Shown here in pieces: positions 23,339-31,925 of a DNA stretch of 64,000 nucleotides (the first letter of the stretch is position 1; each line of letters begins with the position of its first letter). This stretch comes from Bacteroidota bacterium (GTDB taxonomy: Bacteria; Bacteroidota; Bacteroidia; Chitinophagales; Chitinophagaceae). The stretch covers positions 1-64,000 of the forward strand of contig JAFAGR010000010.1 of assembly GCA_023422565.1 (NCBI GenBank). The letters run 5' to 3'. A model generated the notes under the pieces. It saw only the letters and a list, made by a program, of their open reading frames with translations. It had not been told where the DNA came from and ran no database searches. The position numbers were made by a program, and so were the translations under genes.

Positions 23339-23575
23339 ATGATGAATCGATTAAAACTAAAAGCTCAAAACTTTTATTGGAAATGTTTAGTATTTCTATT
23401 TGCCACTTCAATCGCGTTGCCCGGATTTGCGCAAGATGGTAAAGCAATTGATGTGGACATTGATACCAAAGGGGATGATGCGTCCGGAATGTTCAGTCAG
23501 CCATGGGTATGGATCGTGGGGGGTGCTGTATTTATTCTTCTTTTGGTGGCCTTACTAAGGAATAACAGAAAATAG
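23339..23575 (+). CDS. Mini one-helix membrane protein, paralogue 2
   Basis: A 78-residue protein on the opposite strand to its two paralogues. Signal peptide ending ALPGFAQ, an acidic spacer (DGKAIDVDIDTKGDDASG), then PWVWIVGGAVFILLLVALLR and a short basic end NNRK. Start at ATG 23339 (or 23342); ATG 23288 would precede the signal peptide with polar residues. The acidic linker differs from the Thr/Ser-rich one of paralogue 3, while the helix is conserved. Function unknown. Confidence 0.8.
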   Translation: MMNRLKLKAQNFYWKCLVFLFATSIALPGFAQDGKAIDVDIDTKGDDASGMFSQPWVWIVGGAVFILLLVALLRNNRK

Positions 23576-23594
23576 TATTTCGCGCACGAATTAA

Positions 23595-23623
23595 AAAAGG
23601 GTGACATTAATTGCCACCCTTTT
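23595..23623. terminator. Bidirectional terminator between mini-protein genes
   Basis: Stem AAAAGGGTG / CACCCTTTT (23595-23603 with 23615-23623), T-rich on both sides, between convergent genes ending at 23575 and 23639. Confidence 0.85.
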
Positions 23624-23638
23624 ATTTTTCTTTAAACC

Positions 23639-23893
23639 TTATACATCCCTTTCCACCGTTTTGGTGTAGGTAACCTGGTCAGTTTTTCCTCTGCTTCCAC
23701 CGCCCCTAAGTAAGGCGATCAATAATAACAGAAGCACCGCTCCTCCTACTACCCAAACCCAGGGTTGTACATACCATTCCTGTTCTGTTGAAGTAGATGT
23801 AGTGGTGGTTATAGATGTGCCACTATCCTGGGCCACTACCTGCAGGGCAGTTAGGAACAAAAAGCCCAGCAAAAGGTTCCATTTCCTGATCAT
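23639..23893 (-). CDS. Mini one-helix membrane protein, paralogue 3
   Basis: An 84-residue protein: signal peptide (MIRKWNLLLGFLFLTALQVV, cut near VVAQ), a Thr/Ser-rich linker, then WYVQPWVWVVGGAVLLLLLI and a tail ALLRGGGSRGKTDQ with a charged C-terminus. Nearly the same helix as paralogue 2. It ends 16 bp from the shared terminator. Function unknown; repeated duplication of the same plan argues for a real gene. Confidence 0.82.
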   Translation of the reverse strand: MIRKWNLLLGFLFLTALQVVAQDSGTSITTTTSTSTEQEWYVQPWVWVVGGAVLLLLLIALLRGGGSRGKTDQVTYTKTVERDV

Positions 23894-23988
23894 AATTTTA
23901 TTTTTTTAATTAATGATGTGTTTAACCCTTTAATTCAACAAATGCGCCAATAATATCCTGGTATAAATTTCCATCCCTATACTCATAT

Positions 23989-23996
23989 TATATTTG
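23989..23996 (+). promoter_or_regulatory. -7 promoter element of uvrA
   Basis: TATATTTG fits TAnnTTTG, 9 bp before the uvrA ATG at 24006. No clear TTG -33 element. Confidence 0.5.
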
Positions 23997-24005
23997 TATC
24001 CCCCA

Positions 24006-26870
24006 ATGGCTAAGTCAAAGAAAATATCGGAAAAACAAGCGGACGATTTTATTGAAGTATTCGGTGCGCGCGAGCACAATCTGAAGAACATCGACATACG
24101 CATTCCAAAGAACCAATTGGTTGTTTTTACCGGAGTAAGCGGAAGCGGAAAATCATCTTTAGCATTTGACACGATCTATAATGAAGGCCAGCGCAGGTAT
24201 ATGGAAAGTTTTTCCGCTTACGCACGGCAGTTCGTTGGAGATATGGAGCGGCCCGATGTAGACAAGATCACCGGTCTTTCACCTGTTATTTCAATTGAAC
24301 AAAAAACTACAAATAAGAACCCTCGTAGTACGGTTGGAACCATAACCGAGATCTATGATTTTTTGCGGCTTCTGTTTGCGCGCGCAAGCGATGCCTACAG
24401 TTACGCCACAGGAAAAAAGATGGTAAAGTTCAGCGAGGAAGAAATTGTCTCTACTGTTATTTCAAAATATAAGGACAAAAAGATTAGCGTTCTTGCCCCG
24501 CTTATTCGCGGGCGTAAGGGGCATTACAGGGAGTTGTTTGAAGACATCAGAAAAAAAGGTTTTTTAAAAGTAAGGGTTGATGGCGAAGTGCTGGATCTTA
24601 CTCCCCGCATGCAGGTTGACCGTTATAAGATACATGATATTGAAGTGGTGGTTGACCGCATTAAAGTAACCCCCGAATTCAATTTGCGCTTAAGCCAAAG
24701 CGTTCAAAAAGCCTTGCAGATGGGCAAGGGTTTATTGTTCATACTCGTAAATGAAGAAGGCGAGGTGGCTCAGTTCAGCCGCCAGCTGATGTGCCTGGAT
24801 ACCGGCGTGAGCTATGAAGAACCCTCTCCGAATGCATTTTCCTTTAATTCACCCTATGGCGCTTGCCCGGTATGCAAGGGCCTGGGCTCTATCTACAAGG
24901 TAAATCTTGACGCTATAATTCCGGACAATTCTCTTTCGGTGAAAGAAGGCGCCGTTGCGCCGCTCGGCGAGGAGCGTGAGGCCTATGTGTACAAACAGGT
25001 TCAGCAACTTGCTAAGAAACATAAGTTCAGTTTAGATAAGCCGGTAAAAGATCTTTCAAAAAACGCAATTAACCTATTGCTGTATGGAAAGGAAAAGCCG
25101 GGAGAAGATGTTGATAAGGAGTTACAAGAAGATGCATTGAGTGACGGAAGCTATTACCAAACTGAGTATGAAGGTGTGGTAAACATGGTAAAGCGCTGGT
25201 ACGCTTCGCCGGGTACAAGTGAAAATGTACGGCAATGGGCCGAGCAATTCATGAGACTTCACGAATGCCCTGAATGCACCGGAACCCGTCTCAAAAAAGA
25301 GAGCCTCTGGTTTAAGGTAAATAACAAAAACATTGCAGAGTTAAGTGATATGGATCTCGACAAACTGGTGATGTGGTTTGATGATATTGAAAAAAGACTG
25401 AGTGAACGCCAGAATGCAATTGCGCGCGATGTATTAAAGGAGATAAGAGACCGTTTAGGTTTCTTGCTCGATGTTGGGCTTACTTATTTAACGCTGAGCA
25501 GGCCTTCCCGAAGCCTTAGCGGCGGAGAGTACCAGAGAATAAGGCTTGCTACACAGATCGGATCGCAGTTACGGGGAATTACATACATTCTGGACGAACC
25601 CAGCATCGGCCTTCACCAGCGCGATAACCAACGATTGATTACCGCATTGAAAAATCTGCGTGATATAGGCAACAGTGTATTGGTAGTTGAGCACGATAAA
25701 GATATCATGCTTGCATCCGACCATCTGGTGGATATTGGGCCGAGAGCGGGAACACATGGCGGAAAGATAGTTGCAGAAGGGAAGCCTGCCGAGGTGCTGC
25801 GATCGTCGTCTGATACCGCACGGTATCTCAACGGCCAGCTTGGTATTTCCGTACCAAATGAACGAAGAAAGGGAAACGGAAAATTCATTGAATTGAAAGG
25901 CGCGAACGGCCATAATCTCAAAAAGGTTTCAGTGAAATTTCCACTCGGAAAATTGATACTGGTTACCGGAGTTAGCGGAAGTGGCAAGAGTACGCTGGTA
26001 AATGAAACTTTATACCCTTTGCTGCATAATCATTGTTATTCGGCACCCAGGGATCCTATGGCGTACGACAGCATTAAAGGTTTGGAGGAAATTGACAAGG
26101 TTATTGAGATCGACCAAAGCCCTATCGGAAGAACGCCCAGAAGTAATCCGGCAACCTATTGCGGTTTTTTTACGGATATACGAACCTTGTTTGCAGCCGT
26201 GCCTGAAGCGAAGATCAGGGGCTATGCAGCCGGAAGATTTTCATTTAATGTAAAGAGCGGCAGGTGCGATGTGTGCGAAGGAGGAGGGATGCGGGTGATC
26301 GAAATGAATTTTCTTCCTGATGTGTATGTGCATTGCGAAAAATGTAATGGGAAGCGATACAACCGGGAAACTCTTGAGATAAGGTACAAGGGCAAATCGA
26401 TCAGTGATGTTCTCAACATGACGGTTGACGAAGCCGTGGAATTTTTTAATGCGGTTCCTTTCATCTACCGAAAAATAAAAGTGCTGCAGGAAGTGGGCCT
26501 TGGCTACATCACACTTGGCCAAAGTGCAGTAACGCTAAGCGGAGGCGAGGCGCAGCGTGTTAAACTTGCCACCGAACTCGGCAAGCGCGATACCGGGAAA
26601 ACATTTTATATACTTGACGAGCCTACTACGGGGCTGCACTTTCAGGACATTCAGCATTTGCTTGATGTGCTGAATAAACTGGTTGACCGTGGCAACACCG
26701 TATTGGTGATAGAGCATAACATGGATATGATAAAAGTTGCCGACCATATCATTGATATCGGGCCTGAAGGTGGCGGAGGAGGCGGAAGGGTTTTGTTTGA
26801 GGGCCTTCCTGAAAATCTTGTGAAAGTGAAGGAGAGCCATACCGGCCTTTATCTTAAAGCTGAACTATAA
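24006..26870 (+). CDS. uvrA: Excinuclease ABC subunit A UvrA
   Basis: UvrA is the damage-sensing ATPase of nucleotide excision repair, working with UvrB and UvrC. The 954-residue protein has two ABC modules: Walker A GVSGSGKSSLAFD (N-terminal) and GVSGSGKSTLVNE (near residue 658), signatures LSGGEYQRIRLA and LSGGEAQRVKLA, and zinc sites CPVCKGLG, CPECTGTR, CDVCEGGG and CEKCNGKR. The start chosen is ATG 24006; an in-frame TTG at 23994 overlaps the -7 promoter element. Full length, intact. A terminator follows immediately. Confidence 0.98.
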   Translation: MAKSKKISEKQADDFIEVFGAREHNLKNIDIRIPKNQLVVFTGVSGSGKSSLAFDTIYNEGQRRYMESFSAYARQFVGDMERPDVDKITGLSPVISIEQKTTNKNPRSTVGTITEIYDFLRLLFARASDAYSYATGKKMVKFSEEEIVSTVISKYKDKKISVLAPLIRGRKGHYRELFEDIRKKGFLKVRVDGEVLDLTPRMQVDRYKIHDIEVVVDRIKVTPEFNLRLSQSVQKALQMGKGLLFILVNEEGEVAQFSRQLMCLDTGVSYEEPSPNAFSFNSPYGACPVCKGLGSIYKVNLDAIIPDNSLSVKEGAVAPLGEEREAYVYKQVQQLAKKHKFSLDKPVKDLSKNAINLLLYGKEKPGEDVDKELQEDALSDGSYYQTEYEGVVNMVKRWYASPGTSENVRQWAEQFMRLHECPECTGTRLKKESLWFKVNNKNIAELSDMDLDKLVMWFDDIEKRLSERQNAIARDVLKEIRDRLGFLLDVGLTYLTLSRPSRSLSGGEYQRIRLATQIGSQLRGITYILDEPSIGLHQRDNQRLITALKNLRDIGNSVLVVEHDKDIMLASDHLVDIGPRAGTHGGKIVAEGKPAEVLRSSSDTARYLNGQLGISVPNERRKGNGKFIELKGANGHNLKKVSVKFPLGKLILVTGVSGSGKSTLVNETLYPLLHNHCYSAPRDPMAYDSIKGLEEIDKVIEIDQSPIGRTPRSNPATYCGFFTDIRTLFAAVPEAKIRGYAAGRFSFNVKSGRCDVCEGGGMRVIEMNFLPDVYVHCEKCNGKRYNRETLEIRYKGKSISDVLNMTVDEAVEFFNAVPFIYRKIKVLQEVGLGYITLGQSAVTLSGGEAQRVKLATELGKRDTGKTFYILDEPTTGLHFQDIQHLLDVLNKLVDRGNTVLVIEHNMDMIKVADHIIDIGPEGGGGGGRVLFEGLPENLVKVKESHTGLYLKAEL

Positions 26871-26902
26871 AAAAATCCACGCCTCGTATTGCATGGATTT
26901 TT
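26871..26902 (+). terminator. uvrA terminator
   Basis: AAAAATCCA / TGGATTTTT perfect 9-bp stem starting directly after the uvrA stop codon. The rest of the spacer to 27037 shows no gene. Confidence 0.85.
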
Positions 26903-27037
26903 AAAAAGGGGCAAGGCATGTTAACGAAGTAACATTGTGGTTTCAGGGGTCATCAGTGTGCATGACTGCACATTGTTTTCCAGGGAGTCTCTCTTCTGTT
27001 ATATACCTTGCACATCCTTTCTCTATCAATCAACATT

Positions 27038-27385
27038 TTATTTTACGATTGCCTTTCCCATCTGCACATCTCCGTCCTGGCTTTCGCAATTGTATATGTA
27101 AGTTCCTTTTTTAAGATCGGGGATTGATGTTATTTTTGAATGAAGGATCGATTTATTCCAGACCACTTCTCCGTTTTCAGAAGAGAGCCTGAATTTTACC
27201 GGCCTTCCGTCATCTGTTCTTACCTGTACTTCAATTTCACCTGCGCCCGATTGCCACACTTTCACTTCTTTTATTTTATGCAATCTTTCTCCTTTCGCAA
27301 ACATGAAAACGAAAAGGAGTAAGGTGCATAAGGCCGCTACAATGAGCCTGTACATTCCCGGGTTAAAGTTGAAACTGTTCTTCAT
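27038..27385 (-). CDS. Membrane-anchored protein with a sorting-domain-like beta fold
   Basis: A 115-residue protein from ATG 27385 (an in-frame start at 27436 would run into the upstream gene). One N-terminal membrane helix (MYRLIVAALCTLLLFVFMFA) is followed by about 85 residues of beta strands: EIEVQVRTDDGRPVKFRLSS, then IPDLKKGTYIYNCE and a final GKAIVK. The pattern resembles the type IX C-terminal sorting domain fold, here on its own behind a membrane anchor. Function unknown. It starts 5 bp after the stop of the DUF6089-like gene, so the two form an operon. Confidence 0.65.
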   Translation of the reverse strand: MKNSFNFNPGMYRLIVAALCTLLLFVFMFAKGERLHKIKEVKVWQSGAGEIEVQVRTDDGRPVKFRLSSENGEVVWNKSILHSKITSIPDLKKGTYIYNCESQDGDVQMGKAIVK

Positions 27386-27390
27386 ATCAC

Positions 27391-28377
27391 TTAGTAAAAA
27401 TGCGGACAGCGTGTTTGTTGCCTCATTCTTCCCCATTCATCGTTTGCAGGCCCGAGCCTGATACCCAGTTTTACAAGAAAGGAAAAATACGCATCCATAT
27501 TTTTTGAGTTCCCTCTTTGCGTTCCGGGTTCATAACGGCTCACTCCGGGTGTAACTATTCCCACCGTCTTGTCGTGTATCTGCCGCGCTATTATCGCATC
27601 AGCGGGGTTGAGATAAACATTGAAATAGTACGGATCGATATAGGTTGTACTTACATCATCTATGTAGTCGGTAAATGTTTTCCGGTACAGCAGTTCTACG
27701 CCGGCTGTGATGTTGCTGTTGAAGACTCTCTTTATACCGCAACCCATTGGAATGTTCATTTGGGTAAGCTTGTACGGCTTCTTTTCAGGATATTCAGCCA
27801 TTCCCTGGCCTTCCGTGCGCAAGGGGTGAAGATCGTGCCATGAAACCGATCCATTCGCGTGGGTTATTGAACCTTGCGGATTGAATTTAAAAATTCCAAC
27901 CCCGATAAATCCATAAGGTTGGTATGTGGGCTTGTATTCGTCTCCGCTGGCGATCAGCAAAGTGGGATAAAATTCTATAGCTCCGTAAGCTTCAAACATA
28001 TCACTTCTGAAGTTGAGGTTACGCTGCTTTCTCCAAAGCTCATTAACTCCTTTGGTATTGATAATGTTATCTCTTCCTGATACATAGGTGTATTGAGCCG
28101 CGAGCCTTAAACCAATCCAGTCTTCGGGATAAACTGCAACAAAAGCTCCCTTCATCATTTTTGTGAGCTCAAGGTTCACGTCCTTTATAAACCTGGTTCC
28201 GTATCCCGCATTCCCGCCGAGGTCTCCGAGGAAAAATGTGGGGCCAAAATTCAACCCTAATTCAACTTCCATGTTTCGCCCAAATATCAAATGCTGAGCT
28301 TCTGAGGAGGCGCTGCTGGTTAGGAGGCTAAGTATTATGCCTGTTTTTATGATGATCTTGGGTAAAAAGGTCTTCAT
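27391..28377 (-). CDS. DUF6089-like outer-membrane beta-barrel protein
   Basis: ATG 28377 gives a 328-residue protein with signal peptide MKTFLPKIIIKTGIILSLLT and cleavage near SEAQ; an in-frame ATG at 28404 is less likely. GLNFGPTFFLGDLGGNAGYG and the C-terminal MRQQTRCPHFY resemble the DUF6089/PorG-like family of Bacteroidota outer-membrane proteins. PorG-type proteins act in type IX secretion or gliding, but this one is not clearly that orthologue. Strand-rich throughout. Operon with the small anchored protein downstream. Confidence 0.7.
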   Translation of the reverse strand: MKTFLPKIIIKTGIILSLLTSSASSEAQHLIFGRNMEVELGLNFGPTFFLGDLGGNAGYGTRFIKDVNLELTKMMKGAFVAVYPEDWIGLRLAAQYTYVSGRDNIINTKGVNELWRKQRNLNFRSDMFEAYGAIEFYPTLLIASGDEYKPTYQPYGFIGVGIFKFNPQGSITHANGSVSWHDLHPLRTEGQGMAEYPEKKPYKLTQMNIPMGCGIKRVFNSNITAGVELLYRKTFTDYIDDVSTTYIDPYYFNVYLNPADAIIARQIHDKTVGIVTPGVSRYEPGTQRGNSKNMDAYFSFLVKLGIRLGPANDEWGRMRQQTRCPHFY

Positions 28378-28539
28378 TAGGGCTGAATTTGGACTTTTAC
28401 GCATCGTCTGCGTGATAGAACCAAATCGTAAACGAAGAATGAGATCGTTTTATTGCTTCCTTCAGGTGAAATTATTCTTTTACCGATCATTCCACCGGAA
28501 GTGGATGCCGGTGGGGTTTACATCAGTATTAATAAAAGT

Positions 28540-28989
28540 TTAGGCTGAATATATCATACCAATGTGAGGGATATCGTCTTCCAGATATTGTTCTCCTATT
28601 GCAGTAAACCCCAGGTTGGAATAAAAATCAAGCAAATAATATTGCGCGCTGATATGTACTGAGCTATCGCCGAAAAGTTTGCAGGCTTCCATAGCTTTTT
28701 GCATGAGCAGTTTTCCCGTTTCCTTACCTCTGTATTCCTTCTTTACCAGTACACGGCCGATACTTGCCTCCTTGTAAACGATTCCCGGAGGAATGATTCT
28801 CGCGTAGGCCACAAGTTCACTATCTGACCAGCCGGTTAAATGCATGCTCTGCATGTCAATTCCGTCAGGGTCAAGATAATTGCATTGTTGCTCCACAACA
28901 AAGACTTCCGCCCTGGCCTGCAGGATTCTATACAAAACTTCCGTATTCAATTCATCAAACCGCGCAAGTTTCCATTCCAAGTTTGTCAT
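28540..28989 (-). CDS. elaA: ElaA-type GNAT acetyltransferase
   Basis: A 149-residue GNAT with the ElaA signature LYRILQARAEVFVVEQQC near residue 20, SIGRVLVKKEYRGKETGKLL for acetyl-CoA binding, and YYLLDFYSNLGFTAIGEQYL near the C-terminus. Substrate unknown; ElaA is a putative small-molecule or protein acetylase. Its ATG overlaps the stop of the haemoglobin gene (4 bp). Last gene of a minus-strand run that starts at the glycosyltransferase at 34866. Confidence 0.9.
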   Translation of the reverse strand: MTNLEWKLARFDELNTEVLYRILQARAEVFVVEQQCNYLDPDGIDMQSMHLTGWSDSELVAYARIIPPGIVYKEASIGRVLVKKEYRGKETGKLLMQKAMEACKLFGDSSVHISAQYYLLDFYSNLGFTAIGEQYLEDDIPHIGMIYSA

Positions 28990-29378
28990 AAAGTTTCATT
29001 TGCCTGGTTCATTTTGAGGAGCATGATATCTGCAATGGAGCGCGCACGCTTTTTCGCCAATTCCGCTACCGGACCCTCGAAAAGATCATCAATTGTGCCT
29101 GTAAATAAATTCAGCCATGCATCAAAATGCTCTTTGGTAAGCGGGATAAGGCGGTTCACATCAAAATGTTTTTCCATCGCGTTCTTACGGTATACCGGAT
29201 TGTCGAGCAAAATCGTTTCCCAAAAATCAGTGATGAGAGGAATATGATGTGCCCAGTCAACCTTTACAATATCCGTAAAGATCTTTCCGATCACCGCATC
29301 CTGTTTTACTCTTTCATAAAATTCAACAACGAAAGTTTCAACATGGTCTCTCGTACTGATGTCATGCTTAATATCCAT
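28986..29378 (-). CDS. Group III truncated haemoglobin
   Basis: A 130-residue 2-over-2 haemoglobin of group III. Seen: HVETFVVEFYERVKQDAVIG, the Trp and His motif VDWAHHIPLITDFWETILL, and the proximal His region EKHFDVNRLIPLTKEHFDAW. Such proteins bind oxygen or nitric oxide and may act in NO/O2 chemistry under low oxygen; the exact role is not known. It overlaps rarA by 11 bp upstream and elaA by 4 bp downstream, so all three are translated from one message. Confidence 0.92.
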   Translation of the reverse strand: MDIKHDISTRDHVETFVVEFYERVKQDAVIGKIFTDIVKVDWAHHIPLITDFWETILLDNPVYRKNAMEKHFDVNRLIPLTKEHFDAWLNLFTGTIDDLFEGPVAELAKKRARSIADIMLLKMNQANETL

Positions 29379-30621
29379 ATTTATCTTTCCATCTTTCCTT
29401 TAAAAATTTTCTTACCTCTTCTTCGCGTGCATTTTTGCCGGGTTCATAAAAAGTCTTTCCTTCAATTTTTTCCGGCAAATAATTCATGTGCACAAAATTG
29501 TTTTCAAAGCTGTGTGCATATTCATAGTCCTTGCCATAATTCATTTTCTTCATCAGCCCGGTGGGCGCATTGCGAAGGTGAAGTGGAACCGGCAGGTCGC
29601 CGTATTTTCTCACGGCTTCCTGTGCAGCGCCTATGGCCATGTAAGAAGCATTGCTTTTTACCGAAGTGGCGAGATATACTGCGCACTGCGAAAGTATGAT
29701 TCTGCTTTCCGGATGGCCGATCATATTCACAGCCTGGAAAGTATTCGTGGCGAGAAGGAGGGCGTTGGGGTTTGCGTTTCCTACATCTTCACTTGCGAAG
29801 ATCACCATTCGCCTTGCAATGAATTTTACATCCTCGCCAGCTTCTATCATTCGGGCAAGCCAGTACACAGCTGCGTTTGGGTCTGAGCCACGCATACTCT
29901 TAATGAATGCAGAAATAATATCATAATGCATCTCTCCCTGCTTATCATACAATGCGATCTTCTGCTGAGCTACTTTCATCACCAAGGCATCCGTGATAGG
30001 TTTTCCGTCTGAATGGTTAATAGTAAGCTCAAGAAGGTTTAGAAGTTTCCGGGCATCGCCGCCCGAAAGTCTTATAAGCGCTGCATTTTGTTCAATAATT
30101 GTCTGTGAACGGGAAAGTAGTTCGTCTTCCTTTAAGGCTTTTTGTAAAAGAGATTCAAGATGATGCGGCTCAAGAGGTTTCAATACATAAACCTGGCACC
30201 TGCTTAGCAAGGCGCTGTTAACCTCAAAGGAAGGGTTTTCGGTTGTTGCGCCGATGAGCCTTATTATTCCTTTTTCTACCGCGCCCAGTAATGCATCTTG
30301 CTGGCCTTTGTTAAACCGGTGGATCTCGTCAATGAAAAGGATCGCACCCTTATTTTCTGAAGCCTGTTCAATTACGTTTCTTATATCTTTCACGCCGGCT
30401 GAAATAGCGCTCAGGCTGAAGAAAGGAAGATCCAGCGTTTCAGCGATAATATTTGCGATCGTGGTTTTCCCAACCCCGGGCGGGCCCCAAAGGATCATGG
30501 AAGGGATGTTCCTGCTTCTGATGGATTCGCGTAAAACGCTTCCTTCGCCGGTGAGATGTTCCTGTCCGGTGAGGTCTTCAAGATTTCGTGGGCGCATGCG
30601 CTCTGCAAGCGGTGCATTCAT
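29368..30621 (-). CDS. rarA: Replication-associated recombination protein RarA
   Basis: A 417-residue AAA+ ATPase of the RarA/MgsA/WRNIP1 family that acts at stalled replication forks. RPRNLEDLTGQEHLTGEGS opens the protein; Walker A WGPPGVGKTTIANII and Walker B AILFIDEIHRFNKGQQDALL follow, then the sensor segment RLIGATTENPSFEVN and the C-terminal MNYGKDYEYAHSFENNFV. Complete. A -7 element sits 5 bp before its ATG, so it can be transcribed separately from the upstream genes. Confidence 0.96.
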   Translation of the reverse strand: MNAPLAERMRPRNLEDLTGQEHLTGEGSVLRESIRSRNIPSMILWGPPGVGKTTIANIIAETLDLPFFSLSAISAGVKDIRNVIEQASENKGAILFIDEIHRFNKGQQDALLGAVEKGIIRLIGATTENPSFEVNSALLSRCQVYVLKPLEPHHLESLLQKALKEDELLSRSQTIIEQNAALIRLSGGDARKLLNLLELTINHSDGKPITDALVMKVAQQKIALYDKQGEMHYDIISAFIKSMRGSDPNAAVYWLARMIEAGEDVKFIARRMVIFASEDVGNANPNALLLATNTFQAVNMIGHPESRIILSQCAVYLATSVKSNASYMAIGAAQEAVRKYGDLPVPLHLRNAPTGLMKKMNYGKDYEYAHSFENNFVHMNYLPEKIEGKTFYEPGKNAREEEVRKFLKERWKDKYGY

Positions 30622-30625
30622 CTGG

Positions 30626-30633
30626 CAAAGTTA
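30626..30633 (-). promoter_or_regulatory. -7 promoter element of rarA
   Basis: On the minus strand TAACTTTG fits TAnnTTTG and ends 4 bp before the rarA ATG, predicting a leaderless or nearly leaderless message. Confidence 0.5.
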
Positions 30634-30638
30634 GCCCC

Positions 30639-31895
30639 TCATTCATTACCCGCCTTTCGAAGTAATTGCTGAACTTCTTCAACTGTTACCGGCCGCTGCG
30701 AGTCATCAAGATTTATCACGATGGCATAACCGGATGGTCCTCCTGCTTTTTTAATTGCATCGATCAACATCTGCTGATCGCTTTCCATACGTAACTGCGT
30801 GCTGTCGTTCCAGGTTTCGTATGTGCAAAGGCAGCCGAGCGTTGGAGTGAAAGGGTAATAAGGCTTTCCGGAATAATATTCCGGGATCACCGTGGTACCA
30901 TGCGCTATTATTTCATGCCGGCCAGCCATTCCCGCATAGAATGCTTCGTACAAGTTCTTTGACTTCCGGAGGTTTTCAGGAAGCAGGTTGCGGTATGCCG
31001 CGTATTGAAGAACTGTATCCTCTAATGTGGAATCCTTCAGAAAATGCCGCGCATTAAATTCCAGAGGAAGCGTAAGTTGAACATTTTGCGTAGGGCCTAT
31101 CGCCCCTGCTTTTGAAACATCAAAGCCATCCATTCTTAGAATACCCGTGGGTGTATTTCCGTTTGTTAAGTATCCCGGCAAGCCGCTTAAACTGCGCGCG
31201 AGTTGTGGAACAGAGAACAATCTTCCCATTGAATCTTTACTGAAGTTGCCCGACGAATCCCGCACCAAAACAAGCCCGGGATAATCCCTATTCTTCCGTT
31301 GAACACTTATCATTAATACATTTCCCTTCAGATAATTTTTCTCAAAGAATTCCCGTAGATCTTCATTCCCTGTTTCGTCATTCTCAAAATTTTGCAGAAA
31401 CGAAATATAAAATGGGCTGAGAGGATTCTCCTTAATTTTTCGATTAGCAAGCTCTTCGAGTTTTTTTCTTTCTGCTTTGGAAGCGGCTTTCAATAGGTAT
31501 TCAGCTGCCATCGCCCACACCTTTTCATCAGTTACCGTGGGCAAATAAGCGGCAACTTCCTTTTTAAATTCGTCCCGGTATTGTCCATATAGCAGCTCCA
31601 ATAAAGCGCGGGCAAATCCATAACTGCGTTTATGTATGTCTGTTACCGCAATTCGGATCCTGCTCTCAAGCCATGGGTCTTTCCTGTTCAGGTATTGAAT
31701 GGCGAAAAATGTGTCGTCCCAGGCATCCTCCGTTGAATCATTAAGTGGGAGGGAAATTTTCTTATTGATGATCTCTTTGTTGAGCCGGTATTCCAGCATT
31801 TGCCGGTTCTTGTATAGCCTATAGGTGGTTGTATCTCCCTGACTCAGTGCAAGAAAAGGGATCGTGACAAAAAGAAGAAAGGAAAAGAATTTCAC
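30639..31895 (-). CDS. Secreted protein with a divergent L,D-transpeptidase-like domain
   Basis: A 418-residue protein with signal peptide MKFFSFLLFVTIPFLALSQ. Residues about 30-170 are helical with no recognised motif. The C-terminal part shows the order of a YkuD fold: VLMISVQRKNRDYPG, the NTPTGILRM turn, His332 in IIAHGTTVIPEYY, Cys355 in TPTLGCLCTYETW, and GYAIVINLDD at the end. In canonical enzymes His and Cys lie in HX14-17[S/T]HGC; here the gap is slightly longer (19) and HGC is LGC. A role in cell-wall crosslinking is inference. In the same run as the ABC exporter (gap 30 bp). Confidence 0.6.
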   Translation of the reverse strand: MKFFSFLLFVTIPFLALSQGDTTTYRLYKNRQMLEYRLNKEIINKKISLPLNDSTEDAWDDTFFAIQYLNRKDPWLESRIRIAVTDIHKRSYGFARALLELLYGQYRDEFKKEVAAYLPTVTDEKVWAMAAEYLLKAASKAERKKLEELANRKIKENPLSPFYISFLQNFENDETGNEDLREFFEKNYLKGNVLMISVQRKNRDYPGLVLVRDSSGNFSKDSMGRLFSVPQLARSLSGLPGYLTNGNTPTGILRMDGFDVSKAGAIGPTQNVQLTLPLEFNARHFLKDSTLEDTVLQYAAYRNLLPENLRKSKNLYEAFYAGMAGRHEIIAHGTTVIPEYYSGKPYYPFTPTLGCLCTYETWNDSTQLRMESDQQMLIDAIKKAGGPSGYAIVINLDDSQRPVTVEEVQQLLRKAGNE

Positions 31896-31925
31896 AGGTT
31901 TTAAATGGCTTAATTCAATTGTAAT

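Noticed and set aside
23994..24005. TTG start for uvrA
   Set aside because: It overlaps the -7 promoter element and would precede the normal N-terminus.
25569..25987. Long antisense frames within uvrA and similar frames in the giant gene
   Set aside because: They lie fully inside well-identified genes and carry no motif; they reflect codon composition on the other strand.
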